From the NCBI GenBank assembly GCA_002633005.1, contig NMRA01000063.1, positions 479,081 to 540,923 of the forward strand: a stretch of DNA of 61,843 nt. The letters are read 5' to 3'. Made by a program: the position numbers and the translations under genes. Below the pieces are notes generated by a model. The model did not search any database. It had not been told where the DNA came from and was given only the letters and a program-made list of their open reading frames with translations. Position 1 is the first letter of the stretch; the number at the start of each line of letters is the position of its first letter. Positions 1 through 10,718 of this stretch are shown piece after piece. Source of the stretch: Phoronis australis (taxonomy: Eukaryota; Phoronida; Phoronidae).

Positions 1-335
1 CTGTGCCGATTCTTAGCCTTTTACGTAAAAAATTGTAGCCTCCAGAAGCATTTGAACCTTTAAATGGAAACAAAATGGCCGCCACAGCCGCCATCTTGGA
101 TCCGATTTTGACGAAAAACAATAGGCTTCCAGTACTTCCGGAAGTACGTGTTATGTGTAAATTTCGTGATGATCGGACGAAAATTGCGACCTGTATCGTG
201 CGAACAAACAAAAAAAAAAAACAAAAAAACTTAGTGTCAGAGCAATATACTTGGCGAAATTTATTTCGCCAAGTAAAAAAAACTTGCTGTCAGAGCAACA
301 TACTTGGCGGAAGAATTCCGCCAAGTAAAAACAGA
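1..335 (+). repeat. Dispersed repeat copy ending in perfect palindromes
   Basis: This stretch is a diverged copy of 6838-7103; both contain the same run through the AAAATGGC-TGCCACAG-like segment, a conserved GATGATCGGACGAAAATTGC block and an A-rich tract. It ends in two palindromes: 249-274 with 12-bp perfect arms (ACTTGGCGAAAT and its complement) and 302-326 with ACTTGGCGGAA arms. The reading frame from base 75 is open by chance across the repeat and then runs into LINE coding sequence. The class is not recognised; the palindrome looks like two abutting terminal inverted repeats. Confidence 0.75.
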
Positions 336-1819
336 AAACTGCATTTAGAAAGATTAATAAATACTGTCCACCTGTTCGTTCAGAATACTGATTCTCAATT
401 TATTAGTGTTTGGCTAGAAATTCTTCAGGCCGAGTACGAAGAAATTAGAAAGGAATACATCGATGGTTTAATATTGAGATCTCGTGCTCAGTGGATAGAC
501 AATGGTGAAAAACCAACAACATATTTTAGTATTTAGAAAAACAGAATTTTGTTAATAAAAACATCTCAAGTTTAATAGATGACAATTGTACATTGACCTG
601 TAGTCAAAAGGGAATTCTGGAGGAAATAAAAATTTTTTACTCCAATCTTTATGCCTCAAAGGATGATCCCTTTTCCCAATATGATTTATATGCAATTTTA
701 GAAAACACTGACTCAGCAGAACTGGAAGATAGTATAAGAAATTCACTGGAAGGAAATATTACTTATGATGAAATTCTATTTGTTCTCAAAAAGATGAAAA
801 ATAATAAGACCCCAGGCCCCGATGGTTTTACAGTGAATTTTACGAAATATTTTGGTCTGATTTGAGCGATGATTTAGTTGGAGCATTTAATTGTATGTTT
901 TTACAGAATTGCCTACCCTCCGCTGTAAAACAAGGTGTTATCCAAATTATCTCAAAAGCTAATAAAACTAGGGAAGTTCTCAGAAACTGGAGGCCAATTT
1001 CATTGCTCAATAGAAACTATAAATTAATTTCAGCCTGTATTGCTGAACATGTTAAGTCTATCTTAAATTGTTGGATCCACGAAAACTAGAAAGGTTTTAT
1101 TGCTGGTAAATTCATTGATGAAAATATTCGATTAATCAATGATCTTATCCGTGCAACTGACCAATTGAATATTCCTGGATTAATGGTCCTGGTGGATTTT
1201 GAGAAGGCATTTGACTCGCCTCTTGGGTATTTTATCTACAAAAAACCCTGTCTTTTTAATTTTGGCTCAAACATCAAAAAGTGGGTATCATTGCGTAATG
1301 AGTGAGCTATGGCTTGTGTAATTCAATATGGAAAAACCTCTCAATTCTTTTAAATGGGTGGAGGTTGCAAACAAGGAGACCCTTTATCTCCCTATCTTTT
1401 TCTACGGTGTGCTGAGATTATAGGAAATCTCTTTAGGAAAAAACAAAAATATAAAGGGTAACTAGATTAGATCTCAAGAATTTAAACTAGTCCAATATGC
1501 AGATGACACTGCTATCATCCTCGATGGTTGCCAAAGATCATTTAAAAACTCTCTTGAAATACTTGACCAGTTCTTGACGTATTCAGGTCCAACTCTGAAT
1601 TCAGAAAAAATAACTTGTGTCTGGATAGGTTCTATGAGGCAAAGCAATTCAAGTTTTTTTCTGAAAAGGATATAAAATGGTCTAGCTCACAGTTTACTAT
1701 GCTCAGGATTGTTTTTTCTACTGACATCCAGGAAATGAGTAATTTAAATTTTGATCACAAGTTGGTTGATATCAAAATTAAAAAAAGGAAATTGCAAGAT
1801 GGTCAAAAAGAAACTTTAG

Positions 1820-2212
1820 TTAAAGCCTATCTTCAATGGTAAAATTGGTTCCTACAGTATGTTAAGAGCATCACTCTGAACCCACTAGTGCCATAAATTG
1901 CCAAATGTAACAAACTGTTAGGCGTATTGGCTCGCTTTTGTCTACGTCACCGCGAGAACCACCTTTTAATTCAAACAGTTGCGAATAACACCCGCAGGCA
2001 ATGGTGTTCTATTCAGACCCCTATTCAATGCCTTTTGTTGTTTGTGCTGGAATTTCGCGGTAATGCAACATGGCAGGAAAAGGCAGCTTCACTTATCATT
2101 TGACGGGCTTACACTTGCGTGATTGAACTTTGTTTTACTAAAGCTTTGCTAGGACTATCTGGTTAGCCTAATACATCTAACGTAACAAAATTCTGGTGAA
2201 GCTAGGCTTTAA
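1820..2212. mobile_element. TTAA-flanked inverted-repeat element (MITE) inside the LINE
   Basis: The LINE homology stops near 1820 and resumes at about 2213 with LGKVTV. The intervening 385 bp is bounded by inverted repeats, AGCCTATCTTCA at 1824 and its near complement TGAAGCTAGGCT ending at 2208. TTAA sits on both sides (1820-1823 and 2209-2212). A TTAA target duplication is typical of the Kolobok/T2 and piggyBac superfamilies. No coding sequence is seen inside. Confidence 0.72.
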
Positions 2213-3236
2213 GTACTCTTGGTAAAGTTACTGTGGACAAATCATTTCTTCTTCCAAAACTGATCCATGTTTTGTCATGTTTGCCAATCCCCAACAATAT
2301 GTTCTGTAAAGATTTAGAAAAACTGTTCAATTATATTTGGGGAGGAAAGTGTGACAGAATTAGTCGCAAAACCATGATTCAACATGACTTTGATGGTTGT
2401 AAAATGATAGATGTTTGCTCTTTTGTAAAGGAGGCAATTAGATAACATGGATGCGAAGGATTTTAAAAGCCACAAATTCTATAGCACGGTTAAGTCTCCT
2501 CTCAAACAATGATTTAGTATCATTGGATTGTCTAAAATTTGAGAACTATTTCTACAAACATGCCGCTTCTCAGACTGAGAACCCTTTAGGAACTATTTAA
2601 CTTGCTGTATGACTTTTTTAATATAATAGATCTGGAGGAAATACCATATCAACCAATTTCGTATTACACTTATGTTTTGATTAGTGAAGAAACTGTGTTT
2701 TGGAGAAGATGGTTTGAAATGGGTGTTTATTATATCTCAGACCTACGAGACGAGCACGGATATTTGTTATCTTTTGATGATTTTGCTAAAAGTTCAATTT
2801 TAGACGAATGTTTTTGAATTTTTATGGGTTCAGAAAGGCCGTTTGTCAAAAATTGGAAAATCTCAGAGACAAATTTTTCGTTCTATGCACCCTTTATCCC
2901 AATTTTTGTGAAATTATTACTTGCAGACAAGAAGGGTACGAAACATATATACAGCACTTTTGTGCTAAACAAATATTGTAGGCCTAGGTTTGAGATGAGG
3001 TGGCAGGCAGAACTTGCTATATCAGACACTATTGAATTGTGGAAAAATGCCTACTTTGTGAACTTTACACTTGATGTGAAACTTCGAAGGTTTCAATTTA
3101 GACTGTCATATAGGATAATCAGCTGTAACTCTTATCTTGTTACAATTGGGGTAAGTAACTCCCCCTTGTGTACGTTTTTTTAAGAGTGAACCTGAGGCTT
3201 TGCTTCACTTATACTGGCAATGTGATGTTGTTCAAA

Positions 3237-3665
3237 ATTTTTGGAACAAGGTTGAAGATTGGGTTAGAAAAAAACCCTGGGTACAAACGTACTTACGGTT
3301 TTTGGAACAAGGTTGAAGATTGGGTTAGAAAAAAACCCTGGGTACAAATGTACTTACGGTTTTTGGAACATGGTTGAAGATTGGGTTAGAAAAAAACCCT
3401 GGGTACAAATGTACTTACGGTTTTTGGAACAAGGCTGAAGATTGGGTTAGAAAAAAACCCTGGGTACAAATGTACTTACGGTTTTTGGAACAAGGTTGAA
3501 GATTGGGTTAGAAAAAAACCCTGAGTACAAATGTACTTACGGTTTTTGGAACAAGGTTGAAGATTGGGTTAGAAAAAAACCCTGGGTACAAATGTACTTA
3601 CGGTTTTTGGAATAAGGTCGAAGATTGGGTTAGAAAAAACCCTGGGTACAAATGTACTTACGGTT
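3237..3665 (+). repeat. 61-bp tandem repeat inside the LINE, about 7 copies
   Basis: The unit contains GGTTGAAGATTGGGTTAG, an A-run, CCCTGGGTAC and TGTACTTACGG and repeats every 61 bp. One unit encodes the LINE segment FWNKVEDWVRKKPWVQ, so the array is a local amplification of LINE coding sequence. Sixty-one is not a multiple of three, so each unit shifts the frame. Confidence 0.95.
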
Positions 3666-4012
3666 TTCTTTGGAAACAGACTGATGTAGAAGCCAACCAA
3701 TTCAAAATTTAATTTTGTGTCTTTGCAAGCTCCATTTATATAAGGAACGTCTCAATGGTAAACCTCCAAATTTAATTATACTGACAAAAGAAATTGAACT
3801 ACATTACTCCTGCAAAAAATATATTTATTCAAAAAATTTAGAAACAGAAAAGTTTACAAAGAGATGGTCACAATTGCATAATCTAATAGCTATGTGTGGA
3901 TATTTCATCACTCCAAAATACTCTCTCCCTTTTTCACAGGCATATACTAAAAGCACTGTCTTGTATGTATTTCTAAAATCCGGTTCAAGTATACATTTAA
4001 CTTAGTAAACTT

Positions 4013-4537
4013 TAATTTCAACGAATTGTTAAGTAAGGCAAGGGAAGCCCAGACCTTTGTCCTTGCTTATGTTGATCTGGGAGAATAAAGGAGGGAGCAG
4101 CTAACCTTGTCAGTGAGTTTTAATAAAAGGAGGCTGATGCTTGTATGTAACAGTCATGAATGACAACTAATTTGCACAGACCTAAATAGGACACGTCTTT
4201 AAAGATACTCTCTTTGCTTTTCAGCTGAAAACTACACACAATTAATTTGAGCTCAAACCAATCTAATTTAAACTTATTTCCATTTGATGTTCTTCAAAGA
4301 TGTAATCAAATGTGTTTGAAATAACTAGAATCCTATAGAAACTTATCAAAATAATTTTTGAATTTCTGGTGTTTAAACAACAAAAAGGCCACTACAATTG
4401 AATATGACTGAAGAACACTAAAAACTCATTTACATGCAGGCTTGTAACTTACATTTAAGTGATGTTTCTAAACTCATAAAACTCTTTACATGTAATAAAT
4501 TGGTGAAAATTACTACACAAACACAACAGAACTGCCA
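4013..4537. other. AT-rich stretch with no gene seen
   Basis: I see no exon, RNA gene or repeat structure here. If the minus-strand gene at 4678-14524 is real, this would be one of its introns or its 3' side. Confidence 0.5.
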
Positions 4538-4645
4538 TTTACTTGGCACAGTACTGCCATTTACTTGGCACAGTACTGACATTTACTTTGCACAGTACTG
4601 ACATTTACTTGGCACAGTACTGACATTTACTTGGCACAGTATTGA
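4538..4645. repeat. 22-bp minisatellite, about 5 copies
   Basis: Units of ACTGACATTTACTTGGCACAGT type repeat every 22 bp. The array lies just downstream (minus-strand sense) of the donor site of the acidic exon at 4678. Confidence 0.9.
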
Positions 4646-4677
4646 CATCATCACTAACTGAAGAAAAATCTACTAAC

Positions 4678-4701
4678 CTATGCTGCCCTTGCCTTTGTTG
4701 C

Positions 4702-4737
<36 letters not shown>

Positions 4738-5310
4738 ATCTGTCATCATCACCATATCTGTCATCATCTTGACCGTTGTCTTCCACGTTGCCATTGGTAG
4801 GACCTCTATACTCCTTATCCTCATTGAGTCCATCTTCGTCATTGTTATCACTGCCGTCATTCACATCCCCTTCCTGTGACTTTATTACATAATAATCATC
4901 GTCATCTTGTACTGGTTCATCATTATCCTCGACAGCATCACCCTCATTGTCACTGACATCGCCCCCTAGTGACTCCATGATGAAATACTCATCAGCTTCT
5001 TTACCTAAATTATAATCCATACCGTCGCCGGTGTCACTGTCATGTGACTCCATGACACGATAGTCTTCGTCAACTTTTATTGGTGCATTACCACCATTGC
5101 TATCCGTATCATCATTATCGATATCATCCTCTAGGGACTCCATGATGTGGTACTCTGCGTCATCCTTTATTTGTACATCATCACCATTATCATCGTCATC
5201 ATCATCATCGTCACTGACATCATTCCCATGTGACTTAATGACATAGTCAGTACTGTCCTTTAATGTCACTTTTCCATTAGTAGCTATGTCTTCATCACCA
5301 GTGATGGGCT
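4678..5310 (-). CDS. Predicted internal exon encoding an acidic repeat protein
   Basis: On the minus strand this 633-nt block is open for 211 codons. It starts after a pyrimidine-rich TGTGTTTTAG acceptor (AG at 5312-5311) and ends at a GTTAGTA donor (4677-4671). Both ends are phase 1, so it is a symmetric exon. The protein is dominated by Asp/Asn/Glu and contains about six degenerate repeats of 30-40 residues, each with a motif like D-Y-V-I-K-S or E-Y-x-I-M-E-S followed by an acidic stretch; it ends in a run of 11 aspartates and a basic GNKGKG tail. No signal peptide, membrane segment or catalytic motif is seen. The family is not recognised. It may be a nuclear or chaperone-like acidic protein, but that is only a guess from composition. 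Confidence 0.5.
4702..4738. repeat. (CAT)n microsatellite coding poly-Asp
   Basis: About twelve CAT triplets in a row read as GAT aspartate codons on the minus strand. They lie in the acidic exon, so length change would alter the protein without breaking the frame. Confidence 0.95.
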
Positions 5311-5377
5311 CTAAAACACAAACAGTATAATCATACCAAGCCAATAATCAAGTGATGAAAGCGCTCCGAAGAGCGAA

Positions 5378-7103
5378 ACTTGGCGAAATTAACCAAAAAA
5401 CCAAGTTAGAGATGACCAGAAAAGACGACAGAGATGATGACGAAGATGAAAGCTATGACGACGATGGTGGCGATGATGGACAATGCAAGTTATGATATCA
5501 TTCATATGACGAACGCAGAGGTCAGAAATCACTAAGAAATAGGCTACAGTCTTGAGCGATACTTGGCGAAATTAACTGAAGAAAAGACGACGTCGGAGAT
5601 GATGACGAAGATGACAAATATTATGATGGTGGTGGAGATGATGAACATCATAACATTCATATGACGAACTTAGATGTCATAAATCAATAAGAAATAGGCT
5701 ACAGTCTTGTTCAATAGAAGCTAAACCAACATCAACACAGCAAGAGCGCTCAAGAAAGCAGGGCTTGGAATGACCAATGACAAAAAACGCGGAAACTTTG
5801 AAACTTTTACGGCCCAAATCATGCCCGATAACCAGCCTTGAAATGATCAATGTGAAACTTTCCCCGACAAAAATCGGGAGGACTAAAAAAAAAAAAACAA
5901 CAACGTTACCATCATCAGTAGCATGCGTCTGCGTCCTTTTAGCTCGCCCGTCCACTCCCAACCCACACATTTTTGGCTGCAGAGCGGTAGTATTTGTCGC
6001 CGCACTTAACAATAACACGAGACGCCATTGAACATCCCACCACGTTGTCCCAGATGCCCCGGCAATGTTGACAATTTATGTTCCTCCGAAACATAAAGAG
6101 CAACTTCCGCTTTTCGAGGTGAACGTCGTCTGCCAACGCCGCAGTAAGAAAGGAATTTGCCGCGGAAATTTTATATCAAATCCGATTTTTTTACGCGGAA
6201 ATATTATAAAAAAAGCGGAAAGCACATTTGAAAAAAGCGGAAATCCACGTTTCCGCGGAAAATTCCAAGCCCTGAGAAAGGAACAGCGTTATCAGAAAAT
6301 CTCAAACAACTCGAAAAGTAGACGTCCTAGCGAAAAATGGAAAACATCTTCTGAAAGCCCGTTCAAAACTTTATCTAATTTAATAGTATCACACAATTCC
6401 GTAAATTTTTTGAAAAAAATGAAATTTTCTGTTTTTTAAAAGAAATTCAAAGTCAATTATCTCGAAAACGGTAAGTCTGAGAAAAAATTGTAACAGTTCA
6501 TTTGATAGAGTATACCTCAGACAATCCACATGTAAAAATTCAGTGCACGTCATTTCCTCATACTGTTTAAATGGCACGTCAGCACGACTGAAAATGGGTC
6601 AACTTGCGCCAGATCCATCATCTTGAAAGCAACTTCTGGTTTTTTGGCTTAATAGCAAGTCATAAGAAACTAATATCTGCAAAAATTCAAAGGAATTGGC
6701 CCAATAATGCGCCCTCTACAGGAGAAAACATTTTTTCCCAAAATCGAGGTGCGCATGTGCGAGTGCCAATATTTCCGCCATCTTTAAACGGAAGTAAATT
6801 TCCGGTACACATGTAGTGCACATCCGGGCCAATAATTGTGCTGAGTTTCAGTTTCAGCCCTTTTACGTAAAAAATTGTAGTCTCCAGAAGCCTTTGAATC
6901 TTAAAATGAAAGCAAAATGGCTGCCACAGCTGCCATCTTGGATCCGATTATGACGAAAAACAATAGGCTTCCAGTAATTCCGGAACTATGAGTTATGTGT
7001 AAATTTTGTGATGATCGGACGAAAATTGCGACCTGTATCGTGCGAACAAAAAAAAAAACTTGATGGAAGAGCACCATACTTGGCGAAATAAATTTCGCCA
7101 AGT
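5378..7103. mobile_element. Possible 1.7-kb element bounded by ACTTGGCG inverted repeats
   Basis: ACTTGGCGAAATT occurs at 5378 (again near 5568) and its complement ends at 7103 within a palindrome (7078-7103) like those at 249-326. The right 270 bp (6838-7103) matches 1-274. Inside are GA-rich segments repeated near 5400-5470 and 5575-5640, and several CGCGGAAAT-type repeats near 6160-6275. No protein is recognised. The left boundary is uncertain because two copies of the terminal motif occur there. Confidence 0.45.
6838..7103 (+). repeat. Second copy of the repeat seen at the left edge
   Basis: Nearly colinear with bases 18-274, including the TTTTACGTAAAAAATTGTAG start, the GATGATCGGACGAAAATTGC block, the poly-A tract and the terminal palindrome at 7078-7103. 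Confidence 0.85.
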
Positions 7104-7496
7104 AACAATAATCAGACCTAGCCACCAATCAGCTGACAACTCCTTAAACCACAATGCATTTGCTTCTGGCAATGCTTAATGTCACTGAACTTAAAAACTA
7201 TACAGAGTGGTGTTTAGTTAACGCTATCTGGCGCCGTCAGAAAATTTGTTTTTAACACCAAAACATGGTATATAGCAACTTTTTAATCTTGAGAGCATCA
7301 CATCCTGTTTAATGACACACCTTTCACAATGAAGGGCTGAAAAAGATGCGAGATGCTATTCAAGCTTCAGTTCATGTCATCCCAGTTGACAGATATTTCA
7401 TTACTTGAATAATCCGCTTACAAGGAAAACACGCATTTCTAATGATATGGGGGAACTTTCACCGCTGGTCATTCAGCAGTGCTCTGAGCGGCATTC

Positions 7497-8268
7497 ACCA
7501 GGATCATAGAGTGAGTGTACCAGGATCATAGAGTGAGTGCACCAGGATCATAGAGTGAGTGTACCAGGATCATAGAGTGGGTGTACCAGGATCATAGAGT
7601 GGGTGTACCAGGATCATAGAGTGGGTGTACCAGGATCATAGAGTGAGTGCACCAGGATCATAGAGTGGGTGTACCAGGATCATAGAGTGAGTGTACCAGG
7701 ATCATGGAGTGAGTGTACCAGGATCATAGAGTGGGTGTACCAGGATCATAGGCTGGGTGTACCAGGATCATAGAGTGAGTGTACCAGGATCATAGAGTGA
7801 GTGTACCAGGATCATAGAGTGGGCGCACCAGGATCATAGAGTGGGTGCACCAGGATCATAGAGTGGGTGTACCAGGATCAGAGTGAGTGTACCAGGATCA
7901 TAGAGCGGGTGTACCAGGATCATAGAGTGAGTGTACCAAGATCATAGAGTGAGTGTACCAGGATCATAGAGTGAGTGTACCAGGATCATAGAGTGGGTGC
8001 ACCAGGATCATAGAATGAGTGTACCAGGATCATAGAGTGAGTGTACCAGGATCATAGAGTGGGTGTACCAGGATCAGAGTGAGTGTACCAGGATCATAGA
8101 GCGGGTGTACCAGGATCATAGAGTGAGTGTACCAAGATCATAGAGTGAGTGTACCAGGATCATAGAGTGAGTGTACCAGGATCATAGAGTGGGTGCACCA
8201 GGATCATAGAATGAGTGTACCAGGATCATAGAGTGAGTGTACCAGGATCATAGAGTGGGTGTACCAGA
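7497..8268. repeat. 22-bp minisatellite, about 35 copies
   Basis: Units of GTGTACCAGGATCATAGAGTGA repeat every 22 bp with small substitutions. A block of several variant units occurs twice (near 7860-8010 and 8055-8200), showing a second-level duplication. Confidence 0.97.
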
Positions 8269-8502
8269 GTCTGACAAAGTTGTGATGATTGCATTGTCCT
8301 GTGCGAGCCTAAATTTTCTAGCCATAAACTGTAGTGAACATCTCTGCCTATATCTACTGACAAATTTTCAAAATGCATAAACCATAATTTTCATTAAAAG
8401 CAAACATTACGGCATTTTGAGTTGTAAAATCAACTCAAGCATGGTTTTCGATTTTTAAAAATCAATGGATATTACAAAGATTGGCTATGGATTGAAGAGT
8501 AA

Positions 8503-8850
8503 CGACCATGGGTATTGATATACTTGGAAGGATTTACATACGACGATGGGTATTGATATACTTGGGAGGATTTACATACGACGATGGGTATTGATATACT
8601 TGGGAGGATTTACATACGACGATGGGTATTGATATACCTGGGAGGATTTACATACGACGATGGGTATTGATATACTTGGGAGGATTTACATACGACCATG
8701 GGTATTGATATACTTGGGAGGATTTACATACGACGATGGATATTGATATACTTGGGAGGATTTACATACGACCGTGGGCATTGATATACTTGGGAGGATT
8801 TACATACGACCGTGGGTATTGATATACTTGGAAGGATTTACAAACGCTTA
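8503..8850. repeat. 38-bp minisatellite, about 9 copies
   Basis: The unit contains GATGGGTATTGATATACTTG and GGAGGATTTACATACGAC and repeats every 38 bp. Confidence 0.97.
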
Positions 8851-9139
8851 CCGTTATTAATACTATCACATTGTTTATTCTTTTAGAACAACAAATAAGA
8901 ACACAGTGACAAAATCAGATGTCAGAAGCTTTTAAAACAGTGCTCATAGCGCAGTATGTTCAACTATTTCATTCGAGGAGTAACATGCTAACTGGAAAAC
9001 TGTGATATTCACAAGACTGCCAAATAAAGGTAATCCGTTGGCGATGAAACACATGTTGTAAAGAATATGGTTAAGTTCCAAGTCAATGAGAAATTCAAAC
9101 AATAGATGAGGTGGGTCGGTGGGCGAGAGCTGATTTCAC

Positions 9140-9455
9140 TGATCATCAAAATCTGCCACTGTTTTGACACTTCAAGCTTAAAAATAAAATGAAGAGATAG
9201 CAACCGGGCAAGAAACAAAACAAGACTAAATAAAATGATGTAAACTAGTATGAAGCATACTTAAAACCAACTGTAACTGGGAAGTGGTAGTTTGTCAAGA
9301 TGAAAGCAAGTTACTGTTTTTAGTTATCTTGTAATAATTAAAACGTACCAAATCAAAACCGTATGTTTGATATTTTTGGCTGAAGATCTATGCAAACAGC
9401 ACAGAAAACAAATTTTGGTGAGACAAAAACCACCATTGTTGAGAAGGTAGTGCTC
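9140..9455. repeat. Diverged duplicate of 13250-13570
   Basis: Shares colinear blocks with 13250-13570: ATCAAAATCT(G/A)CCACTGTTTTG, TTAAAAATAAAAT, GGGAAGTGG, TTTGTCAAGAT and ACCACCATTGTTGAGAA. It is either a dispersed non-coding repeat or a local segmental duplication. No coding potential is apparent. Confidence 0.75.
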
Positions 9456-9912
9456 TCTGACGCAGAACCACCTATACTAAAAAGTGACCCTGTAGAAACA
9501 TGATGAACAACACATGGAATTCCATGTGGGTATCGTGCAACTTCATAATTCCAACCTTCAATTCAAGCAAATTTGACAATAAAAAAATAATAAATCCAAT
9601 TGTATGTTGGCAGCAACTCAAAAATATGAATTGCAATTTGTAATAGTTTAATTGAAAGGTATTTTTCCGACTTTCAACCAATGGGAATGACTGAATGTTG
9701 TGACGTTGGTTTCATTACTTTAACCAAAGAAAAGTCAAGTCAAATAACATTTGACAGTGCTTGCTAACTTTCCTAGCACTTGGAAAGAGTGTAAGGGATT
9801 AATAGTACATTTCCCATCATTAGCTTATAGCTACATGAATACAGAGATGACCAGTGTAAGCAGACATTCTCCTCCTACTGAATGAAGGACTGTTACCTTT
9901 CACAATACTAAC

Positions 9913-10071
9913 TTTGTTCACTTTCTTCAACAAATCCTGGGGTACTCTTAGTTACACTGGCTTCTGTATCCTGCAATTCAATTTTCAGTACAGACTGTGA
10001 CAAATTCTTCAGTGGTTGCTGGATAGTTTTCTCCTCAAACACCAGGTGGGACCCAGGTTCATTCATGGTAC
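9913..10071 (-). CDS. Predicted exon of the unrecognised minus-strand gene
   Basis: On the minus strand a 159-nt open block follows a GCTTCACAG acceptor and ends at a GTTAGT donor; both ends are phase 1. The translation begins GTMNEPGSHLVFEE and ends TPGFVEESEQ. It is hydrophilic with no motif I recognise. Its phases match the candidate first exon at 14491-14524 and the acidic exon at 4678-5310, so the three could join in frame (Q-K-P-I-T at the second junction). Function unknown; a transcript is needed to confirm the chain. Confidence 0.45.
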
Positions 10072-10295
10072 CTGTGAAGCAATTGAACAAGGTGGTGAGA
10101 TCATGAGGTATCAAACTTTGATGCGTTCTAAATGGGGGTACTCCAAGTTAACTAGGTGGCCCTTTTGCCACAGTTAGAGACCTACCCACAGAAATGCAAT
10201 TAATTGGACAATTACATTGAAATGAGGTTTAATTAACAAGTGAAATAAAAATGTTAAACCAGCGTGGAAATGAATATCACAAACATTTCTAAATC

Positions 10296-10400
10296 AGCAC
10301 ACCACATGTGGCGACATCATGTGACCTAAAGAACATCTGAAGAGTTTGGTCCGCACACCACATGTGGCGACATAATGTGACCTAATGAACATCTGAAGAG
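10296..10400. repeat. Direct duplication of a ~54-bp unit
   Basis: CACACCACATGTGGCGACAT, GTGACCTAA and GAACATCTGAAGAGTT occur twice in a row with few differences. The open minus-strand frame here is a by-product of the duplication. Confidence 0.85.
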
Positions 10401-10718
10401 TTCTGCCCCAAACGGAGCTTCTGCTAACCATGCAGGTACTCTGATCCATTGACCTAACACAAGTCCAATCACACTTGGTAGTGGGCATCTGGCCCTTGAA
10501 CTCCTTTCAGATCTATTTTCATTAGGTCATGTGATGTGGCTACAGGTGGCGTGCTGACCACTCAGAAATTTTTGTGATAAGTGAAATATGCCTAATAAAG
10601 AAATCAAAGCTATTAACATGAAATTTGCTGAAATCACATCATAAAATAGGTCAAAATGTTAACTTAAAAGGATACTAAACCCTGTTTTGATGATTTCCAC
10701 CAATCCGTTTCGTCACCT

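Larger units (their letters stand above)
336..4012 (+). pseudogene. Decayed non-LTR retrotransposon (LINE) ORF2, Tx1/L1-like
   Basis: Conceptual translation in shifting frames gives the order of a LINE reverse transcriptase. There is an N-terminal connector with SRAQWIDNGEKPT-like sequence (about 440-530), NNKTPGPDGF near 805-835, the NWRPISLLN motif near 990-1015, VDFEKAFDS near 1190-1215, GCKQGDPLSPYLF near 1365-1400 and the catalytic YADD box near 1498-1510. LGKVTV and LLPKLIH follow after 2210, and a C-terminal region with a cysteine/tryptophan-rich stretch extends to about 4005. Stops and frameshifts interrupt it throughout and the endonuclease part is missing, so it is a 5'-truncated dead copy. 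The closely similar minus-strand copy at 40990-45680 supports a single family. Clade assignment to Tx1/L1-like is by motif style and is less sure than the LINE call. Confidence 0.85.
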
